A stretch of 64,000 nt of DNA from Sporichthya brevicatena. Its GTDB lineage: Bacteria > Actinomycetota > Actinomycetes > Sporichthyales > Sporichthyaceae. This document shows positions 45,685 to 54,596 of this stretch, in pieces; position 1 is the stretch's first letter, and each line of letters opens with the position of its first letter. The notes under the pieces are model-generated. The model was not told where the DNA came from. It saw only the letters and a list, made by a program, of their open reading frames with translations, and did no database searches. The stretch is from NCBI RefSeq assembly GCF_039525035.1, contig NZ_BAAAHE010000044.1, forward strand, positions 172,891 to 236,890, in the 5' to 3' direction. The translations under genes and the position numbers were made by a program.

Positions 45685-46266
45685 GTGACGGTGTCAACGA
45701 CGGGTTCGCGCCGGCCGCGGGGACGCCCCAAGAAGGTCACCGTGGCCGAGATCGCCGACGCCGCGTTGACCCTCCTCGACGGCGAGGGTCTCGACGCCGT
45801 GAGCTTCCGCCGGGTTGCGGCCGAGCTCGGCGTCAGCCACATGACGTTGTACAGCTACCTCGACTCGAAAGAGGCGCTGCTCGACGTGATGGTCGGACGG
45901 GCGCTGGAGGTCCCGGAGCTGACGCACCCTCAGGGCGATTGGGCACAGAGCCTGCGCGAGGTCCTGGTCGAGATCCACGACGCCCTGGTCGCCCGGCCGG
46001 GGATCGCCCAGCTGATCATCACCACCTCCCTCGACGGGCCGTGGGTGATCGCGGTCCGCGACCGCCTGGTCGGCCTGCTGCGCCCGGCCGGCTTCACCCG
46101 CGCCCAGTCCGTCGACGCGATCAGCGTGCTGGTCAACTACGTCCTCGGGACCGCCCTCGTCGAGGCGAGTCGCGGAAGTGGCGCCTCGCCCCGCGCGTTC
46201 ACCACGGGCCTCGACCTGCTCATCGACGGCCTCCGTCGCCGGGTTGAGGACTCCGCGTCGGGCTGA
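45685..46266 (+). CDS. TetR-family transcriptional regulator
   Basis: 193 residues from a GTG start. N-terminal DNA-binding domain at about 18-66 (VTVAEIADAALTLLDGEG, then VSFRRVAAELGVSHMTLYSY, SKEALLDVMVGRAL). Preceded by a basic arm (GSRRPRGRPKK) as in repressors that also touch the minor groove. The ligand-binding half is about 75-185. Divergent from the LLM operon across an inverted repeat, so it probably represses that operon and itself until an effector binds. A thioesterase gene follows 26 bases downstream. Confidence 0.93.
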   Translation: MTVSTTGSRRPRGRPKKVTVAEIADAALTLLDGEGLDAVSFRRVAAELGVSHMTLYSYLDSKEALLDVMVGRALEVPELTHPQGDWAQSLREVLVEIHDALVARPGIAQLIITTSLDGPWVIAVRDRLVGLLRPAGFTRAQSVDAISVLVNYVLGTALVEASRGSGASPRAFTTGLDLLIDGLRRRVEDSASG

Positions 46267-46278
46267 GCAGGGGCTGGG

Positions 46279-46284
46279 TAATCT
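46279..46284 (+). promoter_or_regulatory. possible -10 box before the thioesterase gene
   Basis: TAATCT fits TANNNT and ends 8 bases before the ATG at 46293. It could start a near-leaderless transcript, or the gene may instead be read through from the TetR gene. Confidence 0.3.
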
Positions 46285-46292
46285 TCGACCCC

Positions 46293-47111
46293 ATGACCTT
46301 CGCCGAGGCCACCGCCGTCTCCGCCACCGGCCCCGGCCGCTACACCGCCGAGCTGACCCCGTACTGGAGCGCCTTCGGCAACCCGAACGGCGGTTACCTG
46401 GCGGCGATCACCGCGCGGGCCGCGCTGGCCGAGACCGGGCGCGAGCACCCCCAGTCCGTCTCCACGACGTTCTTCAAGGCCTCCCGCCCGGGACCGGCCG
46501 AGCTCGAGGTGACCGTCAACGGCACGGGCCGCACGCTGTCCAACGCGCGGGTGCTGCTCCGGCAGAACGGCGTCATGATCCTGGAGTCGACGGTCGTCTG
46601 CACCGACACCCCGACCGACGACGTGCCGGCGGACCCGTCCGCCCTCCCGGTCGACGAGAGCCGGTGCGCGGCGCCGGGCATCCGTCCCGGTACCGGTCCC
46701 TCGATCCTCGACAGCGTCTCGGTCCGCTACCCCCCGGGTTTCGGGCCCCGCGACGTCGTGAGCCCGGAGCGCCCCGACGCCGTCGTGACGGCCTGGGTCC
46801 GCCTGCTCACCGGCGAGGACCCCGACCCGTTCGTCGCGATCGTGGCGGCCGACGCCCTGGTCCCGACGCCGTTCCAGCTCGGCTACGTCGGCTGGTCGCC
46901 GACGGTCTCGATGACCTGGCACCTGCGCACGCGGCCGGCCCCCGGCCCGCTCGCCGTCACGGTGTCCGCCGGGCAGGTGACGCCCGCGGACGGGTGGTTC
47001 GACGAGCGCGCCGTCGTGCGCGACAGCGCCGGCCGGACCGTCGCCCACGCCTGGCAGATCGCGCGCCTGACGAAGGGAATGCCCGAGGCAGCGCCGGAGG
47101 GGTCGGCCTAG
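46293..47111 (+). CDS. acyl-CoA thioesterase-like double-hotdog protein
   Basis: 272 residues. N-terminal half has WSAFGNPNGGYLAAITARAA, the hotdog helix signature of TesB-like/4HBT_3 thioesterases, and SVSTTFFKASRPGPAELEV. The C-terminal half repeats the fold (PFQLGYVGWSPTVSMTWHLR). Predicted to hydrolyse acyl-CoA; acyl chain unknown. Stop codon shares CTAG with the convergent membrane gene. Confidence 0.85.
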   Translation: MTFAEATAVSATGPGRYTAELTPYWSAFGNPNGGYLAAITARAALAETGREHPQSVSTTFFKASRPGPAELEVTVNGTGRTLSNARVLLRQNGVMILESTVVCTDTPTDDVPADPSALPVDESRCAAPGIRPGTGPSILDSVSVRYPPGFGPRDVVSPERPDAVVTAWVRLLTGEDPDPFVAIVAADALVPTPFQLGYVGWSPTVSMTWHLRTRPAPGPLAVTVSAGQVTPADGWFDERAVVRDSAGRTVAHAWQIARLTKGMPEAAPEGSA

Positions 47112-47827
47112 GCCGGCACCGGCTCCACGGCCGGCGTCGCCGCCGCGGTGCGCGCCTCCGCCTGCGCGGCCAGCAGGGCACAGAACGCCATGGCCGCCAT
47201 CCAGCCGCCGAACGTGAACAGCGGGATCCAGTACGAGATCACGCCGTGGTACGCGAACGGGCCGGAGTGGAAGAACAGCAGCACCACGCCCGGCAGGAGC
47301 AGCAGCGCCACCCACACGCAGACGTAGCCGAGCCAGCGCGGGTAGACCGGCCGGGCCGAGCGGTCCCCCAGCACGGCGGCGCCGATCGCCAGCGCCTGGG
47401 TCGAGAACACCGGTGCGGTCAGGAACGCCATGAACCATCCGACGTCGTGCAGCAGCTGCAGGCTCTCGCCGGAGCGCTCCGGCCGGAACGCGGCGGCGGT
47501 GAGGAAGACCGCGAACAGCGTCAGGAGGACGAAGGTCGTGGTGCCGGTGACGGCGAACAGCGCGGTCAGCACCGGACGCGGACCCTCGAAGCGCAGCATC
47601 TGCACACTGACCACCGCCACGACCGCGGCCCACCCGACGACCGCGACGAGCAGGATCAGCAGGCCGGCGCGGATGCGGTCCGGGTCGCCGTAGAACGCGG
47701 CGAACTCGTCGGTCGTCCAGTTCGCGTCCGGCGGCACGAAGTAGTCGGCGATGAGGAACGCCGGCGGGATCATCAGCACCCCGATGAGGCCGGCCAGCGC
47801 ACACGCGATCTGACTCCGTGTATTCAT
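47108..47827 (-). CDS. six-helix membrane protein of unknown function
   Basis: 239 residues, six predicted transmembrane helices (about 12-33, 62-84, 95-118, 135-157, 167-189, 200-222). The periplasmic loop after helix 1 has FVPPDANWTTDEFAAFYGDP. No motif known to me; DUF4386-like proteins have a similar layout, but this is a weak suggestion. ATG at 47827 preferred over an upstream in-frame start at 47851 because it begins the signal-anchor helix. Its stop codon overlaps the thioesterase stop on the other strand. Confidence 0.75.
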   Translation of the reverse strand: MNTRSQIACALAGLIGVLMIPPAFLIADYFVPPDANWTTDEFAAFYGDPDRIRAGLLILLVAVVGWAAVVAVVSVQMLRFEGPRPVLTALFAVTGTTTFVLLTLFAVFLTAAAFRPERSGESLQLLHDVGWFMAFLTAPVFSTQALAIGAAVLGDRSARPVYPRWLGYVCVWVALLLLPGVVLLFFHSGPFAYHGVISYWIPLFTFGGWMAAMAFCALLAAQAEARTAAATPAVEPVPA

Positions 47828-47878
47828 GGCCGGCACGCTAGCGGCCCACACCCGTCGCGGGGAACCTCTGATTCGCCG

Positions 47879-50800
47879 TCAGCGGAAGTCGCGCGAACGG
47901 GTGCCGACGGCCATCTCGAGGCGGACGAAGTTCTCCGCGACCAGGCTGATGACCCCCTCGGAGCGCTCCAGGCGGCCGCGGATGACCAGCGCCGCGGAGT
48001 CGCGCGCGATCCGCCGGTGCCGGGCCCACGCCCCCGGGGAGCAGATGACGTTGAGCATCCCGGTCTCGTCCTCGAGGTTGAGGAAGATCGTCCCCGCCGC
48101 GGTCTGCGGCTGCTGACGATGCGTCACCACACCGGCGACCCGGACCTTCGAGCGGTCCGGCGTCGAGGCGAGGGCGGAGATCGGGAGGATGTCGGGGTTC
48201 AGGTGCGTCCGCATGTTCTCCATCGGGTGCCCGTCCGGGGTGATGCCGGTGGCCCACAGGTCGGCCATCGTCAGCTCGACCTGCTCCAGCTCCGGCAGCC
48301 GCGGGGCGCGGTGCCCGACCACCGTGCCGGCGATCTGGTCCGGCCCGGTCTGCGCGACGGCCCCCGCCGCCCACAGCGCCTCCCGGCGCGCGAGCCCGAG
48401 ACTGTCGAACGCCCCCGCGGTGGAGAGCGCCTCGATGTGGGCCGCGCCGGCCTGCGTCCGCCGCGCGAAGTCGGCGAGGTCGGCGTACGGGCCGTTCGCG
48501 CGCCGCTCGGCCTCGATCCGCTCGGCGAGGTCGTCACCGATCGAGCGGACCCCGGAGAGTCCGAGCCGGATCGCGGCCCTCCCCCAGGACGTCTCCGGCT
48601 CGTGGTTCCCCGGCCCGGCCGGCTCCAGGCTCGCCCCCGCGGCGGAGAGGTTGACGTCCGGCCGCAGCACCTCGACCCCGTGGCGGCGCGCGTCGGCGAC
48701 CAGCGACTGCGGTGAGTAGAACCCCATCGGCTGCGCGTTGAGCAGCGCGGCACAGAACGCGGCCGGGTACCGCAGCTTCTGCCACGAGCTGGCGTAGACC
48801 AGCAGCGCGAAGCTGATCGAGTGGCTCTCGGCGAAGCCGAAGTTCGCGAACGCCGCGATCAGGTTGAAGATCGTGTCCGCGGTCTCGCCGGTGATGCCGT
48901 GCGTCCGGCGCATGCCCTCGTAGAGCTCCGCGCGCAGTTCGGCGACGCGCTCCGGGGACCGCTTCGACCCGACCGCGCGGCGGACCCGGTCGGCCTGCTC
49001 GGGGGTGCAACCGGCGGCGTCGACCACCATCTGCATGAGCTGTTCCTGGAACATCGGGACGCCGAGCGTGCGCCGCAGGCAGTTCTCCAGCGACGGGTGC
49101 GGGTAGGTGATCGGCTCCTTGCCCGCCCGGCGGCGGATGAACGGGTGCACCGACCCGCCCTGGATCGGCCCCGGCCGGATCAGCGCGATCTCCAGCACGA
49201 GGTCGTAGAAGCAGCGCGGCCGCAGGCGCGGCAGCGTCGCCATCTGCGCCCGGGACTCGACCTGGAACACCCCGACCGAGTCCGCCCGGCAGAGCATCTC
49301 GTAGACCTCGGGGTCCTCCTTCGGCATCGACTGGAGCGTCCACTCCGTGCCGTGGAAGTCGCGGATCAGGTCGAAGCAGCCGTGCAGCGCCGAGAGCATC
49401 CCGAGTCCGAGCAGGTCGAACTTGACGAGGTTGACCAGCGGCGAGGCGCAGTCGTCCTTGTCCCACTGGATGACGGTGCGGTTCTCCATCCGCGCCCACT
49501 CGACCGGGACGACCTCGACCACCGGGCGGTCGCAGATCACCATCCCCCCGGAGTGGATGCCCAGGTGCCGCGGGAACTTCGCCACCTGCCCGGCCAGTTC
49601 GAGCACGTCCGCCGGCATGTCGTCGGTGTCGGCCATGTCGCCGCTGTAGCGGTGCACCTCCTTGGCGAAGGCGTCCTGGGCACCGGTCGAGTACCCGAGC
49701 GCCTTGGCCATGTCCCGCACCGCCGAGCGCGGCCGGTAGGAGATGACGTTCGCGACCTGCGCCGCGTGCTTGCGCCCGTAGCGGGAGTAGACGTGCTGGA
49801 TGACCTCCTCCCGGCGGCCGGACTCGATGTCGATGTCGATGTCCGGCGGCTCGCCGCGTTCCGGGGAGAGGAAGCGTTCGAAGAGCAGTTGGTAGTAGAC
49901 GGCGTCGACGGCGGTGATGCCGAGCGCGTAACAGACCGCGGAGTTCGCCGCCGAGCCCCGGCCCTGGCAGAGGATGTTCCGGCTGCGCGCGAAGTCGACG
50001 ATCTCGTGGACGATGAGGAAGTAGCCCGGGAAGTCCAGCTTCTCGATCATCGCGAGCTCGTGGTCGATCTGCGCCCACGCCCCCGGCTGGGTCTCCGCCT
50101 CCCGCGGGCCGTAGCGCTCCCGGGCCCCGCGGTAGGTGAGTTCGCGCAGCCAGCTCATCGCGGTGTGCCCCGCCGGGACCGGGAAGTCCGGCAGCCGCGG
50201 CCGGATCAGCGAGAGGTTGAACGCGCACTCCTGCCCGAGGGCGTGCGCAGCCGCGACCGCGCCGGGGTACCGCGCGAACCGTGCCGCCATCTCCGCCCCG
50301 GAGTGCAGGTGCGCGGTCCCGGCCGCGGGCAGCCAGCCGGCCAGCTCGTCGAGACTGCGCCGGGCCCGCACGGCCGCGAGGGCGGTGGCGAGCCGGCGCC
50401 GCTCCGGGGTCGCGTAGTGGACGTTGCCGGTCGCGACGGCCGGGAGCCGGAACCGCCGGGCCAGGCCGGCGAGCGCGTCGAGCCGCGCGTCGTCGTCGGG
50501 GTAGCCGTGGGCGGTGAGTTCGATGGCGACGTGGTCCCGACCGAACAGGGCGACGAGCCGGTCGAGCTCGCGCGCCGCCGCCTCCTCGCCGCCGTGCGGC
50601 CCCTTCCTCGTCAGCGCCGCCGGTACCGCGCCCTTCCGGCACCCGGTGAGGATCAGCCAGTGCCCGTCGGCCGCGGCCGCGACCTCCTCGAGGTGATGGA
50701 TCGGGCGGCCCTTCTCCCCACCCCGCGCGTGACCTTCGCTGATCACGGTGGACAGGCGGGCGTACCCGTCCGGGTCCCGCGCGAGGACGAGCAGATGCGT

Positions 50801-51253
50801 CCCCTCCGGGTCCGGGACGCCGTTCTGAGCCTTCGTCAGACCGAGCGAGAGCTCCGAGCCGAAGATCGTCGACAGCCCGTGCCTCTCCGCCGCCTCCGCG
50901 AACCGGACGACGCCGTAGAACCCGTCGTGATCGGTGATCGCGAGCCCGGTCAGCCCGAGCCGCACCGCCTCCTCGACCAGCTCCTCCGGGTGGCTCGCCC
51001 CGTCGAGGAAGCTGAAGTTCGAGTGCGCGTGCAGCTCGGCGTAGGGCACGACGTCGGTCGCGCGCTCGATCTCCTTCGGCCGGTACGGGGCCCGCCGGTA
51101 GCTCCCCGGCCGCTCCACCTCCGGCCCGAACGCCAGCTTCTGCCCGTTGGGGGCCCGGTTCTCGGGGGGCCGGTTCTCCCCGTTCGGCGGGAACTTCCCG
51201 GAGAGCCGCTTCTCCAGCTCCCGCCACGGCATCGGCGGGTTCTCCCACCCCAT
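47879..51253 (-). CDS. dnaE2: error-prone DNA polymerase III alpha (DnaE2/ImuC)
   Basis: 1124 residues. PHP domain at the N-terminus (AELHAHSNFSFLDGASH, AITDHDGFYG), polymerase palm with catalytic acids in PPDIDIDIESGRREEVIQ (about 465-485), tandem helix-hairpin-helix, and an OB-fold near the end (RVAGVVTHRQQPQTAAGTIF). DnaE2 is the catalytic polymerase of the SOS mutasome with ImuB and ImuA'. It lacks its own LexA box; it is downstream of imuB by 106 bases, across a long inverted repeat. SD GGAGG lies about 8 bases before the ATG. Confidence 0.95.
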   Translation of the reverse strand: MGWENPPMPWRELEKRLSGKFPPNGENRPPENRAPNGQKLAFGPEVERPGSYRRAPYRPKEIERATDVVPYAELHAHSNFSFLDGASHPEELVEEAVRLGLTGLAITDHDGFYGVVRFAEAAERHGLSTIFGSELSLGLTKAQNGVPDPEGTHLLVLARDPDGYARLSTVISEGHARGGEKGRPIHHLEEVAAAADGHWLILTGCRKGAVPAALTRKGPHGGEEAAARELDRLVALFGRDHVAIELTAHGYPDDDARLDALAGLARRFRLPAVATGNVHYATPERRRLATALAAVRARRSLDELAGWLPAAGTAHLHSGAEMAARFARYPGAVAAAHALGQECAFNLSLIRPRLPDFPVPAGHTAMSWLRELTYRGARERYGPREAETQPGAWAQIDHELAMIEKLDFPGYFLIVHEIVDFARSRNILCQGRGSAANSAVCYALGITAVDAVYYQLLFERFLSPERGEPPDIDIDIESGRREEVIQHVYSRYGRKHAAQVANVISYRPRSAVRDMAKALGYSTGAQDAFAKEVHRYSGDMADTDDMPADVLELAGQVAKFPRHLGIHSGGMVICDRPVVEVVPVEWARMENRTVIQWDKDDCASPLVNLVKFDLLGLGMLSALHGCFDLIRDFHGTEWTLQSMPKEDPEVYEMLCRADSVGVFQVESRAQMATLPRLRPRCFYDLVLEIALIRPGPIQGGSVHPFIRRRAGKEPITYPHPSLENCLRRTLGVPMFQEQLMQMVVDAAGCTPEQADRVRRAVGSKRSPERVAELRAELYEGMRRTHGITGETADTIFNLIAAFANFGFAESHSISFALLVYASSWQKLRYPAAFCAALLNAQPMGFYSPQSLVADARRHGVEVLRPDVNLSAAGASLEPAGPGNHEPETSWGRAAIRLGLSGVRSIGDDLAERIEAERRANGPYADLADFARRTQAGAAHIEALSTAGAFDSLGLARREALWAAGAVAQTGPDQIAGTVVGHRAPRLPELEQVELTMADLWATGITPDGHPMENMRTHLNPDILPISALASTPDRSKVRVAGVVTHRQQPQTAAGTIFLNLEDETGMLNVICSPGAWARHRRIARDSAALVIRGRLERSEGVISLVAENFVRLEMAVGTRSRDFR

Positions 51254-51270
51254 CTACCCCCGCCTCCCCT

Positions 51271-51350
51271 CTGCGGGATGACGTCCCTGGGGAGCCCTTG
51301 TCGGCCCGCAGGAGGGCTGACACTCACCACTGCGGGACGTCATCCCGCAG
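51271..51350. repeat. 17-bp perfect inverted repeat between imuB and dnaE2
   Basis: CTGCGGGATGACGTCCC (51271-51287) is the exact reverse complement of 51334-51350, with a 46-base spacer that holds a second 6-bp stem (51293-51298 with 51313-51318). In imuB-dnaE2 mRNA it would form a large stem-loop just before the dnaE2 ribosome-binding site. Confidence 0.8.
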
Positions 51351-51359
51351 GAGGAAGGG

Positions 51360-52946
51360 CTAGTCATAGACGGCCTCGACGAACCAGCGGCCGCCCTGGC
51401 TGATCAGCAGCCAGCCGGTGCCGTCGGCGGTGGCGACCTGGACGCGGACCTTCACCGCGCCGCCGTCGATCCGGGCGCCGTCGACCCGGGAGGCGTCCCA
51501 CCACCGCTCCTCGGCGGGCCAGGGACCGGCCCAGGACAGCACGGGCCGCGGGGACTCCTCGCCCACACGGAGCTTCGCGGGCGGGGCGGAGATCGCGTAG
51601 CGGGAGCTGATCGCGACCGGGAGCCCGCCGTCGTCGACGAGCTGGGCCGGGACCGGGGAGGGCGGGACCAGGGCCGGGCTCGGGGCGGGGATCCGGCCGG
51701 GCCACGGACCGGTCTCCTCGGCCTCGCGCTCGAGCGGGCCGCGCGGGTCGCCCCACGCGACGTAGCGGATCCGCTCCCCCGGGCCCCGGCCGCCGGCCAG
51801 CACCGCGGTGAGGACGGCCGGCTGGCCGAGCATCCCCTGCACCCGGGCCAACGCCCGGCCGGCGCGCTCAGCCGCCTCGGCGTCGGCGCCGTGCGTCCAG
51901 AACCCCAGTTGGTCGCCCCCGTGCGGGATGACCTCGTCCGGCGTCAGGCGCAGGACGGCGATGCCACCGCGCGGCCGGTGCTTGACCTGACGTGCCGTCA
52001 GCCATCCGTCGAGCTGCCAGCGGACGCGTTCGGCGATCGCGGCGGCGTCCAGCACGCCCTCGTAGCGCCAAATGCGTTCGTGGCGTTCGCCGGTCTCGGT
52101 CTCGGCCTCCACCACGAGCCGGGTGCAGCCCAGGCCGACCGCGGTCAGCCGCGCGTGCAGCTGATCGGCGAGCGGACGGGCAGCGAAGGCGGCGCGCTCC
52201 ACCTGCTCGGCAGGCGGATCCAGGTGGGTGGTGACGACGAGGTCCGGCGGCGGGGTCCGCCCGTCCGGGGGCAGGGGGTCCTCGCCCCGGGCCAACCGGT
52301 GGGCGAAGCCGCCGTCGGCCCCGAACCGGGCCGTGACGTCGGCCGGGGGCAGGCCGGCGAAGTCGCCCAGCGTCCGCAGGCCGAGCCGGCGGAGCAGGTC
52401 GGCGAGGTCGGGCCGGTCGAGGACGTCGACCGGATAGGGGGCGAGGAACTCCGGGGTCTGCCCCGCCGGGACGATCCGGCCGACCCGGGCGGCCAGGGCG
52501 GCGGCGAACGCGCCCTCGGCGACCCCGGCCCGGCACAGATCACCGGGGCCGGCCGCGGAGGCCTCGTCGGCCAGGCGCGCGGCGGCCGCCTCGTCGCCCC
52601 CGAAGTACCGGGCCGGACCGCGGGCGGCCACCGTGCACAGCCCCGGCCGGACGATCTCGACCCCCGGCGCCAGCGACTCGACGGCGACGACGATCGGCTC
52701 GAACGCGCGGGACTCCTCGGCGAGGTCGCGGGCGAGAATCGCCAGGTCAGGGCAGCGGTACTGCGCCTCGCGCCGCCGCAACCCGCGGCGCACCCCGGCC
52801 TCCCGGGCCGAGGCCGTGCAGGCGAGGACGCGCCCGGCGGCGAGCACCGCGGCGGGGGCCGCCGGGTCCAGCCCCGCGGCCGCGGCGGCGGTCACCACCG
52901 GCCAGTCCGGCGACCAGATCGCGATCGTCCGCGCCGCACGTCCCAT
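51360..52946 (-). CDS. imuB: ImuB, catalytically inactive Y-family polymerase homologue
   Basis: 528 residues. Y-family fold but with the catalytic carboxylates replaced: N-terminal AIWSPDWPVVTAAAAAG instead of the DxD loop, and GVEIVRPGLCT in place of the SIDEA motif. ImuB serves as the scaffold that links DnaE2, the beta clamp and ImuA'. C-terminal region (about 350-528) is the ImuB-specific extension. ATG at 52946 sits 11 bases from a perfect LexA box, so the gene is SOS-induced. Confidence 0.92.
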   Translation of the reverse strand: MGRAARTIAIWSPDWPVVTAAAAAGLDPAAPAAVLAAGRVLACTASAREAGVRRGLRRREAQYRCPDLAILARDLAEESRAFEPIVVAVESLAPGVEIVRPGLCTVAARGPARYFGGDEAAAARLADEASAAGPGDLCRAGVAEGAFAAALAARVGRIVPAGQTPEFLAPYPVDVLDRPDLADLLRRLGLRTLGDFAGLPPADVTARFGADGGFAHRLARGEDPLPPDGRTPPPDLVVTTHLDPPAEQVERAAFAARPLADQLHARLTAVGLGCTRLVVEAETETGERHERIWRYEGVLDAAAIAERVRWQLDGWLTARQVKHRPRGGIAVLRLTPDEVIPHGGDQLGFWTHGADAEAAERAGRALARVQGMLGQPAVLTAVLAGGRGPGERIRYVAWGDPRGPLEREAEETGPWPGRIPAPSPALVPPSPVPAQLVDDGGLPVAISSRYAISAPPAKLRVGEESPRPVLSWAGPWPAEERWWDASRVDGARIDGGAVKVRVQVATADGTGWLLISQGGRWFVEAVYD

Positions 52947-52956
52947 GCGTCGATGT

Positions 52957-52972
52957 TCGAACGCATGTTCGA
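52957..52972. promoter_or_regulatory. SOS box (LexA operator) of imuB
   Basis: TCGAAC-GCAT-GTTCGA, a perfect actinobacterial LexA box, centred about 18 bases upstream of the imuB ATG and about 119 bases upstream of the divergent FHA-like gene. Confidence 0.92.
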
Positions 52973-53083
52973 ACAAGTCAAGCGGTTCGGCGAGTCGTGA
53001 CGCGCCGCGCAGTGGCCACACGCCGGAACCTCGCCCTAAGGTGACCGACACTTGGGCCCAAACCGGGCGCATCCGGAGGTGTC

Positions 53084-53779
53084 GTGTTGGGCGATCGTCG
53101 ACTGGTCGTGGTCGAACGCATCGACGACGTGCTGCACACCCTCGCCACCCGAGGCATGCATCCCGGTGAGTCGGTGACCGTCGGCCGCGCCGCCGAGCTC
53201 CCGATCGGGCACACCCACGACGCCCGGATCTCCCGACTGGCCCTCACGGTGACGTGCACCGAGGACGGCTGGGCCTTCGAGTCCACGAACCGCAACGGGG
53301 TGCTCATCCACCCCTGGGGCCAGCCCCCGCGGTACGCCCAGCGCGAGGAGACGACCGCGGCGCCCCGGGTCGCCCTGCGCATCGTCGGCTCGATCGTCCG
53401 CGAGCACTGGGTGCTCCTTGAGGACGACACCCGGCTGGCCTCGGCCCGCCCCGGCCGCGCGAACTCCCCCGGCGGCCTTCCCGGCGACCCGACGCACGCC
53501 GAGCTGGAGGCCCTGCGCCTGCTGTTCCCCGACCTGCTCGAGTGGCCCCCGCTGCTGACGGAGTGGCCCCCCGGCATCGAGCAGGTCGCGCGGGAGCTGC
53601 GCGTCACCACCGAGACGCTCATGCGCCACCTCGACGAGGTCCGCAACCGCGCGGTCGCCCTCGGCCTGCCGCCGGAGGTCACGATCGCCGACCCCGAGTA
53701 CGTCCACCTGCTCGTCCAGGCCGGCTGGCTGCGTCCGGAGCTGTTCCCGGAGTCCGGAGCTCCCTCCCCCGGCCACTGA
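53084..53779 (+). CDS. FHA-like protein with C-terminal helix-turn-helix-like segment
   Basis: 231 residues from a GTG start with GGAGGT upstream. N-terminal half (about 25-110) resembles a degenerate FHA phosphothreonine-binding domain: VGRAAELPIG, DARISRLALTV and NRNGVLIHP supply the G-R, S-R and N-G positions. The second half (about 130-205) is helical: PPGIEQVARELRVTTETLMR looks like a helix-turn-helix. It stands on the opposite strand between imuB and imuA', sharing the imuB LexA box in its upstream region. Function unknown; involvement in the SOS response is inference from position. Confidence 0.7.
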   Translation: MLGDRRLVVVERIDDVLHTLATRGMHPGESVTVGRAAELPIGHTHDARISRLALTVTCTEDGWAFESTNRNGVLIHPWGQPPRYAQREETTAAPRVALRIVGSIVREHWVLLEDDTRLASARPGRANSPGGLPGDPTHAELEALRLLFPDLLEWPPLLTEWPPGIEQVARELRVTTETLMRHLDEVRNRAVALGLPPEVTIADPEYVHLLVQAGWLRPELFPESGAPSPGH

Positions 53780-53800
53780 CCCTCACCCGGCCACTGGTTC

Positions 53801-54586
53801 TCACCCGGCCACCTCGACCGGCGGGGCGAAGGCCGCCTCCAGGGCCGCGGGCGCACCGTCGGCGGCCGGGAGCCACAACTCGGCGCTGCGCGGCCGACCA
53901 CCCGCGGTGCCGCGGCCGGCGGCGGAGACCAGGAGCCGGCGCGCGCTCAGCCGGCCGTGCCCATTCCCGAGGCCCTCCCACCGCGAGTGGACGGGGGTGA
54001 GCCGTACCTGGGCACCCGGCCACGGGCCGAGCGAGACCAGGACGGTCCCGTGGTGGCGGGCCCGGGCGGTCAGCGCCCGCGCCTCGGCCGGGGCCAGGTC
54101 CGCGGGCGGCCGGGCGACGACGAGGTCGAAGCCGTCCAGCAGCGCCCCGACCGCGCGGGCCCAGTTCTGCCCCGGCGCGGGGACCAGCGCAAACCGACTC
54201 AGGTCGATGCCCACCTCGGCGGCCGCGGCGAGCCCGAGCCCGGGCGCCCCGACCAGCACGCACCACGACCCCGCGGCCGAGGCCTCCGCGAGCAGCGCCA
54301 GTGCCAGCGAGCAGCCGCCGGCTCCGGGCCGCTCACCGAACCCGCTCGACTCGCCCCGGCCGGCCGCGCCGGACCGGCGACCCCGCGGCCCGACCGGGAC
54401 CACGTCCTCGCGGACCCCGATCTCGACGGCGCTCCCGCGCCGCAGTCCACCACCCGGGAACAGCGGCCGCAGCGCCGCTGCGACCGGCAGCACGCCACTC
54501 GTCGCCGGCGCCTCCGCGGCGACGCGCACCGCTCCGGGTTGCGCCCGCTCGAGCAGGGCCCGCAGGTCGGCGACGGTGGCACTCAC
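53801..54586 (-). CDS. imuA': ImuA'-like mutasome accessory protein
   Basis: 261 residues. RecA-like fold without a good Walker A; segments SWCVLVGAPGLGLAAAAEVG and LDGFDLVVARPPADLAPAEA match actinobacterial ImuA'. In mycobacteria ImuA' binds ImuB and is needed for damage-induced mutagenesis. GTG at 54586 chosen; the frame also has a GTG at 54604, but that lies inside the LexA box. SOS-induced by the box at 54597-54612. Separated from imuB by the FHA-like gene. Confidence 0.82.
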   Translation of the reverse strand: MSATVADLRALLERAQPGAVRVAAEAPATSGVLPVAAALRPLFPGGGLRRGSAVEIGVREDVVPVGPRGRRSGAAGRGESSGFGERPGAGGCSLALALLAEASAAGSWCVLVGAPGLGLAAAAEVGIDLSRFALVPAPGQNWARAVGALLDGFDLVVARPPADLAPAEARALTARARHHGTVLVSLGPWPGAQVRLTPVHSRWEGLGNGHGRLSARRLLVSAAGRGTAGGRPRSAELWLPAADGAPAALEAAFAPPVEVAG

Positions 54587-54596
54587 TCCACCATTG

